A stretch of 64,000 nt of DNA from Halovenus carboxidivorans (GCF_009831575.1 NZ_WUUT01000002.1:124001-188000); one strand, 5' to 3'; counted from the stretch's first letter, positions 33,212-42,565 are shown. Translations and numbers: made by a program. The notes: generated from the sequence alone by a model not told the origin.

Positions 33212-33922
33212 TCAGGCCTCGCCGTAGACCGGGACTGCTGCGCCGCTGGTGACCGACGACGCCTCGCTGCAGAGAAACAGGAACACGGCAGCGATATCTT
33301 TCGGATCGACCCACTTCGAGAAGTCGCTGCCGGACATCATCTCCCGGTTCATCGGCGTGTCGATAACGCTCGGCATCACGGCGTTTGCCCGTACCGTGCC
33401 GAGATTCTCTTCGGCAATCGTCTCCGTGAGAATCCGGACGCCTGCCTTGGTCGCCCGATAGATGCCGTCGCCTTCGCCGCCTTCCAGCGACGAGCGCGCC
33501 GAGACGCTGACGATTGCCCCCTCGCTGTCCCGGAGATGCGGCAACGCGTGTTTCGAGGCCAGAAACATCGTCTTGAGATTGACATCGAACAGAAAGTCGA
33601 ACGTGTCTACGTCGGTCTCGTGGATCGGGTCGCCGCCGCGCCAGGTCCCGGCGACGTTCGCGAGGTAATCCAGTCCGCCGTGTGTGTCGACGATCTCCTC
33701 GATAGTCGACTCGACGGTCGACTCCTCGGTGAAATCGCCCTGGTAGAAGTCGATGCGGTCCGGATCGTCCAGCAAGAAGTCGTCGCTGTCCGGGCCGACG
33801 AGGTCGGCCCCGCAGACTGTCGCGCCCGTTTCGAGATACGCCTCGGCGATTGCGCTGCCGAGCGCACCGCCGACACCTGTGACCAGTACGACATCGCCGC
33901 TGAAGTCAAACTCGACTGACAT
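33212..33922 (-). CDS. Short-chain dehydrogenase/reductase
   Basis: 236 residues, a classic single-domain SDR. TGVGGALGSAIAEAYLETGATV is the nucleotide-binding loop, LDYLANVAGTW the NAG-equivalent (N-V-A-G), SVSARSS the catalytic Ser region, and IYRATKAGV the Tyr-x3-Lys pair. An acidic residue after the second strand (GADL) suggests NAD+ preference over NADP+. Substrate is unknown; 3-oxoacyl or sugar alcohol reductases are common in this group. It stands alone between the DUF424 gene (convergent) and aroA. Confidence 0.9.
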   Translation of the reverse strand: MSVEFDFSGDVVLVTGVGGALGSAIAEAYLETGATVCGADLVGPDSDDFLLDDPDRIDFYQGDFTEESTVESTIEEIVDTHGGLDYLANVAGTWRGGDPIHETDVDTFDFLFDVNLKTMFLASKHALPHLRDSEGAIVSVSARSSLEGGEGDGIYRATKAGVRILTETIAEENLGTVRANAVMPSVIDTPMNREMMSGSDFSKWVDPKDIAAVFLFLCSEASSVTSGAAVPVYGEA

Positions 33923-34028
33923 ACGAACCAGTTCGGGCGCGTCTCACATAGTCACTGGGGCGGTGTCGGTCTCTCGGGTCGGCCGAGTTCGACTCTGATC
34001 GAAGCGGCCGGCCTCTCTGCCGGCGAAC

Positions 34029-35315
34029 TCACTTCGAGACGGTCGCGCCGAGTTGGCTCAGCCTCTCGAAGAAGTCGGGGAAGGAGACGTCGACGTGTTC
34101 CGCGCCGGTAATCGTCGTCTCGCCGTCGGCGATCAGGCCGGCGATTGCCAGCGACATGATGATACGGTGATCCGCGCGCCCGTCCAGTGTCGCGCCGGAG
34201 AGTGTCGACGCCGAACCGTCGATTACGAGCGTTTCCCGTTCCTCGGTGACGCTCGCTCCCATCTTCCGGAGTGTCTCGGCCATCGCACTCACGCGGTCGG
34301 TCTCCTTGTAGCGGACGTGCTCGCAGTCGGTGATCGTGGTCGTCCCGTCGGCCGCGGCACCCAACACCGCAATCGTCGGCAACAGATCGGGAGTATCGGC
34401 CACACTGACTTCCACGCCCGAGAGCGAACTCTCCGCGGCGGTGAGTTCGCCGGCGTCCTCGTCCCAGGAGACATCTCCACCCATCTCGCGGATAATCTCG
34501 ACAATGGCCTGATCGCCCTGTGCGCTCGGATACGCTCCCGTGATCGTCAGCCCGTCCCGGGCGGCGAGCACCCCGGCCGCGAGGAGATAGGAGATCGAGG
34601 AGAAGTCCCCGGGGACGGTGTAGCCGTCGCCAGCGTCGTACTCCTGGTAGCCGCTGACAGTGAAGCCGTTTTTGCTCTTGCGGGCAGAGACGCCGAACTC
34701 GTCGAGGACTTCCAGCGTGATGTCGACGTAGGGAGCAGATTTGAGTTCGGTCTGCAGCGTGAGATCGATGCCGGCGTCAGTGACCGCGCCGGCCATCAGC
34801 AACGCGGTGATGAACTGCGAGGACACGTCACCCGGGATGGCCGCGCTGCCGCCGGTGATCGGTCCGCCGACCACGAGCGGGGCCTGCCCGTTCGAGCGGG
34901 TGCTTTCCGCTCGTCCGCCGAGTTGATCGATAGCTCGCAGCAGCGGGCCTTGCGGGCGCGAGCGAAGCGACTCGTCGCCAGTCAGCACAGTCAGTCCGTT
35001 CGCGAGACTGGCGGCGGCCGTCGTCAGCCGGATCGTCGTCCCGCTGTTGGCGCAGTCGATCACGTCCGCCGGGGTCTCCGGATCGCCGCCGAATCCCTCG
35101 ATGTCGAGCCGATTCGCGGACTCGTCGTGGTCGACACTGCCGCCGAAGGCCTCGACGGCGCGCATCGTCGCACGGGTGTCGGCGCTGATCAGCGGATCCG
35201 AGACCGTCGCCCCCTCCGCGTACCCGGCCGCCAGAATCGCCCGATGCGTGTAGCTTTTCGACGGCGGCGCCTGCGTTCGGCCGCCGACCGTCGACTGCGA
35301 GAGTGTCACGTCCAT
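34029..35315 (-). CDS. aroA: 3-phosphoshikimate 1-carboxyvinyltransferase (EPSP synthase)
   Basis: 428 residues from ATG 35315 ([26 protein letters not shown]), the normal family length. Conserved blocks: [58 protein letters not shown], and RYKETDR near the C-terminus, which together bind shikimate-3-phosphate and phosphoenolpyruvate. It makes EPSP in aromatic amino acid synthesis. A longer in-frame extension upstream is not conserved-looking and overlaps the divergent cinA-like gene, so it was rejected. The 88-base gap to that gene carries both promoters. Confidence 0.95.
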   Translation of the reverse strand: MDVTLSQSTVGGRTQAPPSKSYTHRAILAAGYAEGATVSDPLISADTRATMRAVEAFGGSVDHDESANRLDIEGFGGDPETPADVIDCANSGTTIRLTTAAASLANGLTVLTGDESLRSRPQGPLLRAIDQLGGRAESTRSNGQAPLVVGGPITGGSAAIPGDVSSQFITALLMAGAVTDAGIDLTLQTELKSAPYVDITLEVLDEFGVSARKSKNGFTVSGYQEYDAGDGYTVPGDFSSISYLLAAGVLAARDGLTITGAYPSAQGDQAIVEIIREMGGDVSWDEDAGELTAAESSLSGVEVSVADTPDLLPTIAVLGAAADGTTTITDCEHVRYKETDRVSAMAETLRKMGASVTEERETLVIDGSASTLSGATLDGRADHRIIMSLAIAGLIADGETTITGAEHVDVSFPDFFERLSQLGATVSK

Positions 35316-35403
35316 AGCTGTCGAGTTGTCGGCAGGGCTCTTGAGGCTGCCGGACCCGCCGGAGACCGCCGGTTTCATTTCGGTGACTCCCGAATGATCG
35401 ATT

Positions 35404-35910
35404 ATGACAGACGACGACGACCACGAGCTCGCCCGGCGAGCCGGGTCGGTACTCACCGAGGACGGCGCAATGGTCGCAGTCGCCGAATCGAGCACCGGCG
35501 GACTCGTCGGATCGAAGTTCACCGACGTGCCCGGTGCGAGCAGTTTCTTCGAGCGCTCGATTGTGACCTACTCCAACGATGCGAAACTGGATCTGCTGAA
35601 CGTCGATCTCGGGACCCTGGAGAAAACGGGGGCCGTCTCCGCGGAAATCGCCCGCCAGATGGCGAGCGGCGTCCGCGAGAACGCGGGGACGAAGTGGGGG
35701 GTCTCGACGACCGGTATCGCCGGCCCGAGCGGCGGCACCCCGGAGAAACCGGTCGGAACGGTGTTCATCGGAACCGCCTGCCTCGAGGACGGCGAGGAAA
35801 TCGTCTCCGCGACTCGCTACGAGTTCGACGGCGACCGACTCGAAAACAAAAACCAGTTCGCCCGGCAGGCGCTGCAGGATCTCATCGAGGCCGTCGAATC
35901 CCGAGAGTGA
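35404..35910 (+). CDS. CinA C-terminal-family protein (nicotinamide-nucleotide amidase-like)
   Basis: 168 residues, the stand-alone CinA C-terminal domain. Signature segments are [43 protein letters not shown] and [26 protein letters not shown]. Bacterial PncC of this family deamidates nicotinamide mononucleotide in NAD salvage. With nadE present in this window an NAD-recycling role is plausible, but the archaeal activity is not shown here. The N-terminal MoaB-like half of full CinA is absent. It is divergent from aroA; the following minus-strand nuclease gene ends five bases from its stop. Confidence 0.88.
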   Translation: MTDDDDHELARRAGSVLTEDGAMVAVAESSTGGLVGSKFTDVPGASSFFERSIVTYSNDAKLDLLNVDLGTLEKTGAVSAEIARQMASGVRENAGTKWGVSTTGIAGPSGGTPEKPVGTVFIGTACLEDGEEIVSATRYEFDGDRLENKNQFARQALQDLIEAVESRE

Positions 35911-35915
35911 GACGG

Positions 35916-37277
35916 TCAGACGACGCCCTGGCTCACGAGCGCGAACAAGATGGTGACTAGTACTGTGACGGCGACGGCGCCCAGTAGCGGCTTGTTCTCC
36001 GCAGCCTTGCGATGGGGCGGCATCGCCTCGTACTCGGCGCGGAACTGCGCCAGGTTCGATTCGTCGAAGAAGTACTTCTCGCTGTAGAAGAACCGTTCGG
36101 TGACCGCACAGCCCGTACAGACCGGCTCTCCCGTGACTCGTTCCGTCTGGATGTGGTCGGGACAGTCGATGCTCCCGCAGTTCTCACAGTAGGTGAACGG
36201 TCCCTCGTCGCTCTCGCCGCACTGCTGGCAGCGATGGATACCGTCGTCGACGGTGAACCGCGACGGGCCGGCGGCGTAGTAGCCGTAGTGGTAACTGTAC
36301 GCGCCCAAATCGACGTTCGCCCGGATTCGAGGGACGTACACCGGCGTGATCGACTCGACGGAGATATCGGACTGGTTCGGCTCGCACGTTTTGGTGTAGG
36401 TGACGTTGTTGTCGCCGGTGTACTGCACCGTCGTCGTGTGCTCGCGCTGCAGTCGGTCGAGCGACCACTCCTTGTACTCGGTTTCTGTCCGACCGAACCG
36501 GCCCACGTCGAACTCGTCGAACGTGGGCGAGAGACGCTGCTCGTCCAACTCGATTCGGTGGTCGAGGTTGGACCCCACGAGGCGGCCCAGGGGCCGCGGG
36601 ACTCGCTCGGGGCCGTCCCGTGAGGCGTCGACGACGATCTGATCGCGCTCGCGAATCTGGTGTACGATCCCCACGCTCGTCTCGAAGGTGGCGTCGACGC
36701 TGGCGGTCACCGACACGACAGGGTGGAACCGCACCCACAACTCGGGATCCGGGACCGCGCTCGGTTCGATGTTCTCGATGTCTCGAAACGCGTCTTCGAC
36801 GGCCGCCTCGGGACCGCGGGCGGAGTCGTACGGCCGAAGCGTCTCCTCACAGAGGATTTCGATCCGGCCGTTGTACAGGTCCAGTCCGACCTCGTCAGCG
36901 AGCGACCGGAGGTCGGTACCGTCGAGCAAGTCGATGGGATACGGGTCGCCGGAGGCCGCCAGTTCCGCGACGTACTCCTCGGCCGGGCCGGTGAACCGCC
37001 CGGTCGTGGCGACGATGCCTCGCTTCGGGCCGTCGTAGTCGTAGGTCGCCACCGCCGAGTGAAGCTTCTGGACGACCGGTCTGCCCACGGTGTCCGTGTG
37101 TTTGCACTCGACGACCACCGCTCTGGCCTCTCCGTCGACGTGTTCTTCCATCAGGATATCTCTGCCTTCGTCGGCCGTCCGGGCGGCCTGCCTGACGTTC
37201 TCGTATCCGAGGTTCCGGAAGACGTCCTCCATCACGTCCTCGAACTCGAACCCCGAGAGGTCGTCGAGCAGCGTCAT
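35916..37277 (-). CDS. Mrr-like restriction-endonuclease-fold protein with zinc ribbon and C-terminal membrane segment
   Basis: 453 residues from ATG 37277. The N-terminal domain (about 1-115) is Mrr/PD-(D/E)xK-like. FEFEDVMEDVFRNLGYENV, then DEGRDILME and VVECKHTD, place the acidic and Glu-x-Lys residues of a nuclease site. KRGIVATTGRFTGPAEEYV is the typical following helix. The middle (120-330) is an unrecognised beta-rich region. Near 350-400 a zinc ribbon is made of CQQCGE, CENCG and CTGC. The last 20 residues (LLGAVAVTVLVTILFALVSQGVV) form a membrane helix. Cleavage of modified or foreign DNA at the membrane is inferred. It stands alone with no methylase or motor gene nearby. Confidence 0.83.
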   Translation of the reverse strand: MTLLDDLSGFEFEDVMEDVFRNLGYENVRQAARTADEGRDILMEEHVDGEARAVVVECKHTDTVGRPVVQKLHSAVATYDYDGPKRGIVATTGRFTGPAEEYVAELAASGDPYPIDLLDGTDLRSLADEVGLDLYNGRIEILCEETLRPYDSARGPEAAVEDAFRDIENIEPSAVPDPELWVRFHPVVSVTASVDATFETSVGIVHQIRERDQIVVDASRDGPERVPRPLGRLVGSNLDHRIELDEQRLSPTFDEFDVGRFGRTETEYKEWSLDRLQREHTTTVQYTGDNNVTYTKTCEPNQSDISVESITPVYVPRIRANVDLGAYSYHYGYYAAGPSRFTVDDGIHRCQQCGESDEGPFTYCENCGSIDCPDHIQTERVTGEPVCTGCAVTERFFYSEKYFFDESNLAQFRAEYEAMPPHRKAAENKPLLGAVAVTVLVTILFALVSQGVV

Positions 37278-37332
37278 CCGGTAGCCGACTCGGGGCGAAC
37301 CCACAAATAACTGTCCGACCTACGGACCGTCG

Positions 37333-37851
37333 ATGGACGAACACACCGACGCCGAGGGAGTCGACCCGCCGGCAGAGAACGTCCCGGGGTGGCTGCCGGA
37401 CCGAAACAGGTGGGAGCACGCCACGCTGCGGCGGGCGACTCTCCACGGCGTTGCCCTGTTCAACGACGCCGCGTACCACGAGGCCCACGACTGTTTCGAG
37501 GCCGAGTGGTACAACTACGGTCGAGGGACTGTCGAGAGCGCGTACGCACGCGGGATGGTGCAGGTCGCCGCCGGCGCGTACAAACACTTCGATTTTCGGG
37601 GCGAAACCGCGTCGAGCGATGGGGCACAGTCCGGTGACGACGCCGGCATGCGTAGTCTCTTCCGGACGGCACTCCAGTATCTCCGCGCACCGCCGAACCG
37701 CTTCTACGGCGTCGACCTGCTCGACGTCCGAACGACAGTGACGAACGCACTCGATTCGCCTCAGGTCCTCGACGGATGGCGAATCACTCTCGATGGAGCG
37801 ACTCCCGTCGCCGGAAGAGAATCGTACGAGTACGCCGACTCACTGGAGTGA
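37333..37851 (+). CDS. DUF309 family protein
   Basis: 172 residues. The helical DUF309 pattern is clear: [29 protein letters not shown], then [19 protein letters not shown] and a later [15 protein letters not shown]. The paired His and Glu residues in the first block look like a metal or substrate site. Function of the family is unknown. It is divergent from the Mrr-like gene across 55 bases and is followed by a 168-base AT-rich promoter region for the next operon. Confidence 0.85.
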   Translation: MDEHTDAEGVDPPAENVPGWLPDRNRWEHATLRRATLHGVALFNDAAYHEAHDCFEAEWYNYGRGTVESAYARGMVQVAAGAYKHFDFRGETASSDGAQSGDDAGMRSLFRTALQYLRAPPNRFYGVDLLDVRTTVTNALDSPQVLDGWRITLDGATPVAGRESYEYADSLE

Positions 37852-37976
37852 CGACACAGGTTGATATAAAGATTCAGGCGGCCGGGACCAATTATTCATA
37901 TATTCATGGGTTTACCAGTAATACTGTTTGATCGTCTGATCGGTTGCCCTGGATGGTCAAAATAGTTGAATAAACT

Positions 37977-37986
37977 ACTTTTATGT
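37977..37986 (+). promoter_or_regulatory. TATA box of the phaB-like operon
   Basis: ACTTTTATGT lies 34-43 bases before the ATG at 38020 within an AT-rich 150-base stretch, giving a leader of about 10-15 bases. Confidence 0.5.
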
Positions 37987-38019
37987 CGGTGCGAGTTGAA
38001 CAGTGTACTGAGGGGAACA

Positions 38020-38763
38020 ATGTTACTGGAAGATAAGACTTGTTTGGTAACTGGCGGATCACGCGGGATCGGCCGTGGGATTGCGGAGGAACTGGGCGAA
38101 CACGGCGCGAACGTGGTCATTAACTACCGTTCCTCGGAGGATGCGGCATACGCCGCGCGGGACGTGATCGAGGACGGTCCGGGGACCGCCGTCGTGGCCC
38201 AGGCTGACGTGTCGAACCTCGACGAGGTCGAAGCGATGTACGAGGCGGTGCACAACGAGTTCGGCAACGTCGACGTGCTGGTCAACAACGCCGGTATCAC
38301 GATGGATACGACCTTCGACAAGATGACCAGAGAGCAGTGGGAGCAGGTCATCGACGTGAATCTCGGAGGAGTGTTTAACTGCACGAAGGTCTGTTACGAT
38401 GACCTGTGCGAAGCCGATGAAGGGCGGCTGATCAACGTTTCGAGCGTCGTCGGCCAGCAGGGGAACTACGGACAGGCGAACTACGCGACGACCAAGAGCG
38501 GACTGTTCGGATTTACGCGAACGATTGCGCTGGAGATGGCACAGGACGGCTCGACCGCAAACTGTGTCGCCCCGGGATTCGTCGAGACGGATATGCTCGC
38601 TGACGTGCCGGATCGCGTGCGCGAACAGATTCTCGAACGGATCCCGCTGGATCGCTTCGCCGAGGTGGAGGATATCACCGGTATCGTTCGGTTCCTCGCC
38701 AGCTCCGAATCCAGCTACATGACCGGACAGATCCTCGGCGTCAACGGAGGGATGGAGTGGTGA
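38020..38763 (+). CDS. phaB: SDR-family 3-oxoacyl/acetoacetyl-CoA reductase (PhaB/FabG-like)
   Basis: 247 residues from ATG 38020. TGGSRGIGRGIAEEL is the NADPH loop, VINYRSSE the second strand, NNAGIT the conserved Asn, NVSSVVGQQGNYGQANYATTKSG carries Ser and Tyr-x3-Lys, and RIPLDRFAEVEDITG ends the substrate-binding part. The GQQGNYGQ segment is the pattern of acetoacetyl-CoA reductases that make (R)-3-hydroxybutyryl-CoA for polyhydroxyalkanoate. The thiolase gene overlaps its end by four bases, which supports a condensation-reduction unit. No PHA synthase genes are in the window, so the PHA link is inference; FabG-type fatty-acid or acetoacetyl reduction in another pathway remains possible. 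Confidence 0.85.
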   Translation: MLLEDKTCLVTGGSRGIGRGIAEELGEHGANVVINYRSSEDAAYAARDVIEDGPGTAVVAQADVSNLDEVEAMYEAVHNEFGNVDVLVNNAGITMDTTFDKMTREQWEQVIDVNLGGVFNCTKVCYDDLCEADEGRLINVSSVVGQQGNYGQANYATTKSGLFGFTRTIALEMAQDGSTANCVAPGFVETDMLADVPDRVREQILERIPLDRFAEVEDITGIVRFLASSESSYMTGQILGVNGGMEW

Positions 38764-39929
38764 GCGACGTTCATATTGCCGGCGTCGGGATGACGAAGTT
38801 CGGAGCCTCGCCCGAGCGGACTGCCAGGGATCTGTTCGCGCAGGCGGCCGGCGAGGCCTTCGACGACTCGGGACTGGATCCCGATGCTGTCGAGGAACTG
38901 TTCTACGGCAACTTCATGGGGGAGTTCGCCGAAACGCAGGGCCATCAGGGACCGCTGATGGCCGATGCCGCCAGCGTCTCCGCGCCCGCGACCCGGATCG
39001 AATCCGCGTGTGCATCCAGCGGCGTCGCCGTCCGGTACGGCGTCAACCACATCCGCAGCGGCGCGGCAGATGTCGTCCTGGTCGGCGGCGCGGAGCGGAT
39101 GAAAAACCTCTCGACCCCCGAGGGGACACGGGCGCTCTCGGCGGCCGCCGACGCGCTCTACGAGGTCAAGGCCGGCGTCACCTTCCCCGGCGCGTACTCG
39201 CTGATGGCGAACAAGTACTTCGACGAGTTCGGCGGAACGCGGGAGGACCTCGCTCACGTGGCCGTCAAGAACCACGAACACGCCGTCGAGAACGACCTCG
39301 CACAGTTCAACCGCGCGATCAGCGTCGAGGACGTACTCGAAGCGCCGACGGTCAGCGCTCCCTTCGGACTGTACGACTGCTCGCCGATGAGCGACGGCGC
39401 GGCCGCCGCCGTCCTCGTCAGCGAGGCGTTCGCCGAGGACCACGGAATGGAGACGGACGTGAAGATCACCGGGGTCGGCCAGGCGTCGGACTCGCTGGCC
39501 CTGCAGGATCGAGTTTCGATTCCCGAGACCCCCGCCGCCGTCGAGGCCGGTGAGACCGCCTACGAGGACGCCGGCATCGAGCCATCGGACGTCGATGTCG
39601 CGGAGGTCCACGACTGCTTCACGATTGCCGAGGTGCTCGCGCTGGAATCGCTGGGCTTCTACGAACCCGGCGAGGCAATCACGGCGGCCCGCGACGGCGA
39701 GACGGCAATCGACGGCGAGCTACCGGTGAACCTCTCGGGCGGGCTGAAGGCGAAAGGTCACCCGGTCGGCGCGACCGGTTGTGCGCAGATATCGGAACTG
39801 ACGAAACTGCTCCGGGGTGACCACGTCAACAGCGACGCGGTCAGTGACGCCGAAATCGGCCTGACGCACAACGCGGGTGGCACCGTCGCGAGCTGTGTCG
39901 TCCACGTTCTCGAGGAGGTGGATGCATGA
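38760..39929 (+). CDS. Thiolase / acetyl-CoA acetyltransferase (archaeal SCP-x type)
   Basis: About 389 residues. The start is GTG, either 38760 (four-base overlap with the reductase stop) or 38757. The nucleophile is Cys84 in IESACASSGVAVRYG. The second active-site blocks are EVHDCFTIAE and KAKGHPVGATGCAQ, with the final HNAGGTVASCVVHVL. This is the archaeal thiolase type that works together with a DUF35 OB-fold partner encoded immediately downstream. It condenses two acetyl-CoA (or longer acyl-CoA) units. The gene overlaps both neighbours by four bases, a strong sign of one operon and probably one complex. Confidence 0.92.
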   Translation: MSDVHIAGVGMTKFGASPERTARDLFAQAAGEAFDDSGLDPDAVEELFYGNFMGEFAETQGHQGPLMADAASVSAPATRIESACASSGVAVRYGVNHIRSGAADVVLVGGAERMKNLSTPEGTRALSAAADALYEVKAGVTFPGAYSLMANKYFDEFGGTREDLAHVAVKNHEHAVENDLAQFNRAISVEDVLEAPTVSAPFGLYDCSPMSDGAAAAVLVSEAFAEDHGMETDVKITGVGQASDSLALQDRVSIPETPAAVEAGETAYEDAGIEPSDVDVAEVHDCFTIAEVLALESLGFYEPGEAITAARDGETAIDGELPVNLSGGLKAKGHPVGATGCAQISELTKLLRGDHVNSDAVSDAEIGLTHNAGGTVASCVVHVLEEVDA

Positions 39930-40309
39930 GCGACGCGCGCGACGAGGGGTACGACGACTTCCTCGACGCCGTCGAGGACGACGAGCCGTACTACCTCGAA
40001 GGGCCGGACGGCGACGGCTCACTGCCGCCGAAACGCATCGACCCGGCGACCGGGTCACAGGAGCTGACCGAACAGCCGCTCCCGGAGACGGGCGAGATCG
40101 AAACGTACACCCAGACACACGTCGCCGCGCCGGATTTCGCGGACGACGCGCCGTTCGTCGTCGCGGTTGCGGACTTCGGGCCGGTCAGCGTGACCGGCCA
40201 GATCCGGGGCATGGAGCCGAGTGATGTCGAAATCGGACAGGAAGTGCAGATCGGTGTCGACCGGACAGAGACGACAGACGAGCGGATCCTAGTCTTCGAG
40301 CCGGTCTGA
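39926..40309 (+). CDS. DUF35-type OB-fold protein lacking its zinc ribbon cysteines
   Basis: 127 residues, overlapping the thiolase stop by four bases. The C-terminal part (about 60-127: ETYTQTHVAAPDF, VVAVADFGPVSVTGQIRG) is the OB fold of DUF35 proteins that support archaeal thiolases and bring acyl-CoA substrates to them. Family members normally have a four-Cys zinc ribbon just before it. Here that region (about 30-58) keeps the LPPKRID spacing but the whole protein has no cysteine. It is therefore a degenerate-ribbon partner. It probably still docks to the thiolase, as the gene order is kept. Confidence 0.85.
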   Translation: MSDARDEGYDDFLDAVEDDEPYYLEGPDGDGSLPPKRIDPATGSQELTEQPLPETGEIETYTQTHVAAPDFADDAPFVVAVADFGPVSVTGQIRGMEPSDVEIGQEVQIGVDRTETTDERILVFEPV

Positions 40310-40323
40310 TCGGCTCGCTCTAT

Positions 40324-40980
40324 TTATTCGCTGGCCGGGTGAGTCGTTCCCCGCGCGAGGGTGTAGATGTTCTCCGCCTCCCCGGAGAGGCTGAACTGCG
40401 ACGGATCGGGGTACGAACCGAGAACGGCGATGAGATCACCCTCGTTCGTCAGCGTGCCGACGTGGATTCGAACGTCGACAGACTGTCCCGAAATTGTCTG
40501 GGTCGTCTCGTACTCCGTGAGATCGACCGACTGATCGAGCATCTGGACCGTCTCCGTCCCGACCTCGACGAGTCCCCCCTGCGGGTCGCCTCGGGCCGAG
40601 CGTTTGACCACCTCGCGGATCAGCTGTTTCTCACCGAACTGGTCGAACGGGTTCGCAGACTGCCCGGCGACGCTGACTGTCGGCGTGGTGAACAGCAGGA
40701 ATCCAGCGGCCCCGTCCGGCGCCGTTCCGGGCGTTTTGCTGTACTCGCTCAGCCAGTTCGTCAGCGAGATGTCTCGCTCCTGGTCGCCGAGGTTGACCGT
40801 CTGTTCGATGACCTGCTCGGCCGTGCGCTGGTGCGTGTATCCGGTCTGTGACTGTGCCGGTTCGAGTACCCGAGCAGGCTCTGCCTCACCTTCGATCGGG
40901 CCGCCGAACAGCGAACAGCCGGCGAGCGCGGCTGTCACGGCCCCCCCAGTCGTTGCTAATAGCTGCCGTCGAGTCCACAT
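40324..40980 (-). CDS. DUF6517-like Tat lipoprotein
   Basis: 218 residues with a Tat signal (TRRQLLATTGGAVTAALAGC) and lipobox Cys22. The mature part has ISLTNWLSEYSK, GFLLFTTPTVSVAGQSANPF and ETTQTISGQSVDVRIHVG, the arrangement of haloarchaeal DUF6517 secreted lipoproteins. It is anchored on the outer face of the membrane. No enzymatic residues can be named. It converges with the DUF35 gene; a 55-base gap separates it from the downstream FAH-family gene on the same strand. Confidence 0.82.
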   Translation of the reverse strand: MWTRRQLLATTGGAVTAALAGCSLFGGPIEGEAEPARVLEPAQSQTGYTHQRTAEQVIEQTVNLGDQERDISLTNWLSEYSKTPGTAPDGAAGFLLFTTPTVSVAGQSANPFDQFGEKQLIREVVKRSARGDPQGGLVEVGTETVQMLDQSVDLTEYETTQTISGQSVDVRIHVGTLTNEGDLIAVLGSYPDPSQFSLSGEAENIYTLARGTTHPASE

Positions 40981-41035
40981 GTCGGGTACGTGGCTGTTCA
41001 GGAGTTTATCTCTTTGCCTTCTTGCAACTGCGCCG

Positions 41036-41797
41036 TCAGTTCGGCACTGTCACCGTGTGCTCCAGTCGACCGACGCCCCCGATTTCGACAGTCACGGTAT
41101 CGCCGTCCGAGAGCGGACCCACGCCTTCCGGCGTCCCCGTCGCGATCACGTCGCCCGGTTCGAGCGTGAGATAGCTGGTTATCTCGGCGATCAGTTCGGG
41201 AATCGAGAAGATGAGATGCTCTCGGGTCGAGGACTGTCGGTTCTCCCCGTTGAGCCACAGGTCGATACTCGCGTCGGCGGGAACGTGCTCAGGATCCGCG
41301 ACGACCGGTCCGAGCGGCGCGGCGTTGTCGAAGGCCTTGCCGCGCACCCAGTTCTGCTCCTTTCGCTGGTCGTCTCGGTTCGAGAGGTCGACCACGCAGG
41401 TGAAGCCGTCGACGTACTCCATGGCCTCGCTCTGGTCGACGTTGCGACACTGCTGGCCGATCACGACGCCGAGTTCGGCCTCGTAGTCGATACGGTCCTT
41501 TCCCTCCGGCAGTCGCACGTCGCTGCCGTGGCTGGCCACGGCGTTCGGTGGCTTGAGAAACAGTAGCGGTCGGTCCGGAACCTCCGACCCCATCTCGTCC
41601 GCGTGGTCCGCGTAGTTACGACCGATACAGACGATTTTCGAGGGGTCGACCGGCGGGAGAATGTCGACATCGGCCGGGTCGTACTCCCTGTCGGCGAAGG
41701 TGAGGACACCGCCGTCGCCGGCGGTCTCGCCCTCGCGTTCGAGCCACTGGCCGGTTCTGACGCTCCCCGACGGATCGCGGAATCTGACGCGTTTCAT
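41036..41797 (-). CDS. Fumarylacetoacetate hydrolase family protein
   Basis: 253 residues from ATG 41797. The N-terminal cap is short; the catalytic domain runs from CIGRNYADHADEM, with FLKPPNAV, DYEAELGVVIG (the two acidic metal ligands) and FTCVVDLSNRD, to VIATGTPEGVGPL near the end. These are the Mg2+-dependent FAH/2-hydroxyhepta-2,4-diene-1,7-dioate isomerase motifs. Members hydrolyse or decarboxylate beta-diketo acids, for example acylpyruvates or oxaloacetate. The substrate is not determinable. It is single on the minus strand; the eight-residue in-frame extension upstream was rejected because MKRVRFRD is the usual start. Confidence 0.92.
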   Translation of the reverse strand: MKRVRFRDPSGSVRTGQWLEREGETAGDGGVLTFADREYDPADVDILPPVDPSKIVCIGRNYADHADEMGSEVPDRPLLFLKPPNAVASHGSDVRLPEGKDRIDYEAELGVVIGQQCRNVDQSEAMEYVDGFTCVVDLSNRDDQRKEQNWVRGKAFDNAAPLGPVVADPEHVPADASIDLWLNGENRQSSTREHLIFSIPELIAEITSYLTLEPGDVIATGTPEGVGPLSDGDTVTVEIGGVGRLEHTVTVPN

Positions 41798-41841
41798 ACC
41801 CGCCGGTTCAGGCGGCTCCAAATAATCTGTTGTGGTTCCGC

Positions 41842-42471
41842 TCAGGCGATGTCTCGGCTCGTGTCGATAGAGACCTCCTCGACCAGATCGAGCTTGATCG
41901 TATCGGAGGGAGCGCGGCCGCCGCGGAACTTGGGGATGGCCATCCGGTTTTCGACCTCGTCGCCGGAGACGTCCGTCTCCAAGTGAAAGACGACATCAGC
42001 GAAGTGTTCGGTGGTGTCCCGAAGCGGCGGAATGTCTCGGCCTTCGAGACAGTGGAGAATAGCCAGACTGTTCGTGTTGAAAATGTGGTTCTGGAGGTCG
42101 TTCATGAACGAGCGGAACCGCGACGGCGGCTCCTGGGACTCCAGTACGTCCAGCGGATCGACGATGAGATTCGAGGTCTCCGGGAGTGCGCTGATTAGCT
42201 TGCTCGCGTTGTCAAGCGGTGCCTCTCCGGAGATATGCCGGACCGTCGGATCACCGGTCTCCGTCGGCGTGTTCTCGATGCTGTCCGTGACGGCCTCTGC
42301 CGTCCGGTTCAGCGACAGCCACAGCGTTCCGCGGGTTGCGGTGAGCTCGTACAGAAACAGCTCCGCCTGGCTCGACGGCGGCGCGGACAGGGCGACCATG
42401 CTCCCCGCGGGGATCCCCCCGTCGAGCTTTCTGTCGAGAACGTCAATTCCCGTCCGCAACCGATCGGTCAT
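41842..42471 (-). CDS. RecA/RadA-superfamily protein with degenerate Walker A (HTR-like)
   Basis: 209 residues from ATG 42471. TGIDVLDRKLDGGIPAGSMVALS is the standard entry of KaiC/RadA-type domains. The expected P-loop, usually PPGSGKT, reads APPSSQAE at residues 30-37, with no Lys-Thr. A Walker-B-like strand (SNLIVDPLDVLE) and later beta strands are retained. It therefore looks like a non-hydrolysing paralogue that may sense or scaffold. Its coding strand and direction are shared with the MinD-like and HerA-like genes upstream. The six codons before ATG 42471 form an alternative start. Confidence 0.8.
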   Translation of the reverse strand: MTDRLRTGIDVLDRKLDGGIPAGSMVALSAPPSSQAELFLYELTATRGTLWLSLNRTAEAVTDSIENTPTETGDPTVRHISGEAPLDNASKLISALPETSNLIVDPLDVLESQEPPSRFRSFMNDLQNHIFNTNSLAILHCLEGRDIPPLRDTTEHFADVVFHLETDVSGDEVENRMAIPKFRGGRAPSDTIKLDLVEEVSIDTSRDIA

Positions 42472-42565
42472 CAATACCTTCCTATTCATTACCGACCGTT
42501 AAAGATTCCGACTCCCAGAGTATCAACAGCGAAAGTACCGCTGTGAGTACATCACGAGCGGCTTT

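Noticed and set aside
34053-35960. 635-codon plus-strand frame opposite aroA and overlapping cinA
   Set aside because: Arg-rich shadow frame; both real genes have clear family motifs.
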